Positions 9,001 to 10,000 of a stretch of DNA of 10,000 bases are shown here, piece after piece. Positions within the stretch are counted from its first letter, which is position 1. Every line of letters begins with the position of its first letter. The DNA is from Theristus sp. LFF4_11 (taxonomy: Eukaryota > Nematoda > Chromadorea > Monhysterida > Xyalidae), in assembly GCA_030248135.1 (NCBI GenBank), contig JASANC010003889.1, forward strand, positions 1 to 10,000. Reading direction: 5' to 3'. The position numbers and the translations under genes are program-made. The notes under the pieces are model-generated. The model did no database searches, had not been told where the DNA came from, and saw nothing but the letters and a program-made list of their open reading frames with translations.

Positions 9001-9942
9001 TGAATGTCCCGTGTCTTGCTTGGACACATTGCGTTGTTTGCAAAAATATTCAACAACTCAGTTCACAGGGTGGTCCATACATCCTCAATTTGCTCGACAC
9101 GTACGCGGGAGGCTGGACGTTGGTAGTGGTCTGTCTGGCCGAAGTTTGCATGGTCGCATGGGTATACGGGTGAGCGAGACATAATTCTCTCGTCCTATTT
9201 TTTGATTCCTAATCCTTGGTTAATAAAACAAATTCCTTTTTGCTCTCCAGGTACCGCAATTTCATTCAAGACATCAAAATGATGCTCGGAAGACCGCCGA
9301 GCCGTTTCTGGCGGCTTCTCGGCTATCCGATCGGGCCGTTCTGGTGGGTCTGCTGGGTGGCCGTGACGCCGGTGTTGTTAACGGTGGGCGGAGTCGGTTT
9401 AGGGACACGGTGAAAGCAAAGGGACACACACGTGGCTTAAACACTGAACGGAAGGGACACAAACTGTACTGAGAAATGGCTTCTCTGCTTAAAGGCGCAT
9501 TCATGCACTGGCGCCCGTTGAAGCGCACGCGTCACTTTAGCACGTGATGCTGCTAGGCTTTTTTGCTTCATGAATGCGTAGCGACGTGACGCCAGCGCTT
9601 CAAGTTCCATGAATGAGGCTCAAGGCGTCTGTGGTTAATGATATAACGTCTTCGACTGGCACACTCTTGGCAAGCCTCCGGCAACCAAAATCAACCAAGA
9701 TCAAACCATGTTCTCCATTTCAGTCAGACTGGAGTTATCACTTAGACCTCTTTTAGTTCGTGCTGATCTTTCACTTCGTGAACGCCGCCGGTAGTCTGCT
9801 TACGTTCACGTACAACGAGTCGTACGTCTATCCGCGATGGGGCGTCCTGTTGGGCTGGCTGGTCACGCTGTCGTGCGTGCTCTGGATTCCGCTGCTGGCT
9901 TTTTACTACTACGTGAAAGCGCAGCTGCCGCAGTGCTCTACG
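6092..9942 (+). CDS. SLC6-family Na+/Cl- coupled transporter, gene B (3' end off window)
   Basis: Eleven exons encode 586 residues covering TM1 to TM12; the C-terminal tail lies beyond the window. Seen: the gating pair R8/W11, TM1 [15 protein letters not shown] (23-37), TM2 with FLIPY (Y50), TM3 [12 protein letters not shown], extracellular loop 2 with the conserved Cys pair C131/C140 and sequons at N121, N170 and N177, TM6 [20 protein letters not shown] (295-314), TM7 [15 protein letters not shown], and TM8 ending GIDSQ (397-401). Y50, Q295, S299, N331 and S335 match the family's chloride ligands, so Cl- dependence is expected. Glycine at position 27, not Asp, argues against a monoamine carrier. 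Only ten residues precede W11, which is short for an animal member, so an upstream exon may be missing. One donor (after 7380) is abnormal, so the gene could be impaired. Substrate not assignable. Confidence 0.92.
6649..6664 (+). promoter_or_regulatory. In-frame tandem splice acceptors before the gene B TM3 exon
   Basis: CAATTGCAG ends at 6649 behind a strong pyrimidine tract, and CCAATTTCAG ends at 6664. They are 15 bases apart, so both keep the frame. The distal one gives FTGIGFCML, matching the family pattern at the TM2-TM3 boundary. The proximal one inserts EEPIS. I chose the distal site on homology. Confidence 0.55.
6884..6917. repeat. Short TCA-rich repeat in a gene B intron
   Basis: TTGTCATCATT occurs at 6884-6894 and 6907-6917 with ATCATCATT-like units between. 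It is a small degenerate microsatellite in the intron 6815-6997, with no evident function. Confidence 0.4.
7379..7384 (+). promoter_or_regulatory. Non-canonical splice donor in gene B
   Basis: After the codons for SSGK the sequence is GGGAAAG|TTGAGT, whereas gene A has GGGAAAG|GTGAGT at the same codon. The downstream exon (GTCGTCTACTTC at 7521, after CCTTCAG) is intact and in frame only if bases 7381-7520 are removed as a TT-AG intron. Because both junctions carry a G, the same product arises from a GT-CA intron at 7380-7519. Reading through meets a stop at 7510-7512. A cryptic donor after 7392 (TTT|GTGTGG) would add LSLF in frame but is weak. Confidence 0.7.
7797..7992 (+). mobile_element. 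tRNA-derived SINE, copy 1
   Basis: An RNA polymerase III type promoter starts the element: box A-like TGGCCTGGTGG at 7805-7815 and box B-like GGATCGAGCCC at 7848-7858, 32 bases apart. A non-tRNA body and a CAA-rich tail (about 7964-7992) follow. It lies in the intron 7760-8158 of gene B, in the same direction as the gene. A second copy with the same head and body lies at 8660-8847 on the other strand. ACTCTTGT at the anticodon position suggests a tRNA-Lys(CUU)-like ancestor, which is only a guess. Ends are approximate and I saw no convincing target-site duplication. Confidence 0.85.
8660..8847 (-). mobile_element. tRNA-derived SINE, copy 2 (inverted relative to copy 1)
   Basis: Read on the minus strand it carries GGTAGCGCG, a T/A variant of AGACTCTTGTCTGTG, box B GGATCGAGCCC (8775-8785 as complement), then AACTCGATGGGCGCC, CTCGACGGCGTTCTG and TTAGCT..GGCTAAAAA, in the same order as copy 1. 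It lies in the intron 8624-9068 and its tail end is about 36 bases from the donor. The CAA tail is not clear, so this copy looks older or 3'-truncated. The region between box B and AACTCGATGG differs from copy 1. Confidence 0.85.
9170..9250 (+). other. Gene B intron that has no partner in gene A
   Basis: An 81-base GT-AG intron (GTGAGC to TCTCCAG) splits the Gly codon of VYGYR. Gene A has the same residues uninterrupted at about 2320-2335, and the flanking B exons (101+133) sum to A's single 234-base exon. It therefore marks one intron gain or loss since the duplication. Confidence 0.85.
9494..9620. repeat. Imperfect inverted repeat, possible MITE-like element
   Basis: In the intron 9384-9756 of gene B, the left arm (9494-9535) carries CATTCATG, TTGAAGCGC and GTCAC. 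The right arm (9586-9620) carries their reverse complements in mirrored order, with about 50 bases between. A further TTCATGAATGCG lies in the loop. The arms could fold in RNA or be the remains of a non-autonomous DNA transposon. No transposase is present and target-site duplications are unclear. Upstream in the same intron, GGGACAC occurs three times (9402, 9421, 9454). Confidence 0.55.
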
Positions 9943-10000
9943 GTCGGTTTGTTGCTGGGTTGTGTGTTTCAGCGAGTTGTTTCGGATACTGGCCTTTTGT
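9943..10000 (+). other. Start of the last visible gene B intron
   Basis: After the TM12 exon (ending LPQCST) the sequence leaves the family frame pattern. Gene A has an intron at the equivalent position (3032), so this is read as intron, with the tail exons beyond the window. The donor GTCGGT is weak, so the boundary is inferred from the paralogue. Confidence 0.55.

Larger units (their letters stand above)
6092..9942 (+). other. Exon-intron map of gene B
   Basis: Proposed coding exons: 6092-6221 (N-terminus, TM1), 6417-6551 (TM2), 6665-6814 (TM3), 6998-7175 (extracellular loop 2), 7248-7380 (TM4), 7521-7759 (TM5, TM6), 8159-8396 (TM7, TM8), 8489-8623 (TM9), 9069-9169 (TM10), 9251-9383 (TM10-11 loop, TM11 start), 9757-9942 (TM11 end, TM12). 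All junctions keep the family frame and all introns are GT-AG except 7381-7520. The donor at 9943 (GTCGGT) is weak. The last exon has five more codons than its gene A partner, all in the TM11-12 extracellular loop. The acceptor before the TM3 exon is ambiguous (6649 or 6664). Introns over 300 bp are 7760-8158 and 8624-9068, each holding a SINE, and 9384-9756, holding an inverted repeat. Confidence 0.85.

Noticed and set aside
1..10000. Bacterial operon, CRISPR array or other prokaryotic system
   Set aside because: Coding sequence is split by many GT-AG introns, and there are no spaced direct repeats, Shine-Dalgarno-led genes or operon-like spacing.

Overview
This window is animal nuclear DNA, probably from an invertebrate. 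Two tandem, same-strand, intron-rich genes encode SLC6-family (sodium/neurotransmitter symporter) membrane transporters. Introns are short (about 70-450 bp), begin GT and end in T-rich tracts plus CAG or TAG. Intergenic DNA is AT-rich, and two tRNA-derived SINE copies lie in introns. The short T-rich acceptors resemble those of nematodes, but I cannot fix the phylum from sequence alone.

Layout: gene A (15 to about 3621, + strand) enters from the left edge. It lacks its N-terminal part (TM1-3 and most of the large extracellular loop) but runs to a stop codon, with eight exons in the window. An AT-rich spacer of about 2.5 kb (3622-6091) follows; it holds one weak poly(A) signal and one doubtful small exon. 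Gene B (6092 to 9942 and beyond, + strand) starts at a plausible ATG just before TM1. It runs through eleven exons (586 codons) to TM12, and its C-terminal tail lies past the right edge.

The two genes are tandem duplicates. Every intron of A up to TM12 has a partner in B at the same codon and phase, except that B carries one extra intron (9170-9250). Both proteins keep the residues expected for Na+ and Cl- coupling: TM6 Gln/Ser, TM7 Asn/Ser and TM8 Asp-Ser. They share an unusual tetraglycine in the unwound part of TM6, where substrate specificity is set. The glycine in TM1 (rather than the Asp of monoamine carriers) points to amino acids, GABA or betaine, but the substrate cannot be assigned.

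No wholly new system is evident. The points worth a second look concern splicing and gene evolution: a non-GT donor in B, a B-like copy of an acceptor and exon start inside an A intron, a likely gene-conversion tract, an inverted SINE pair flanking two exons of B, possible alternative C-termini in A, and a tandem acceptor in B.
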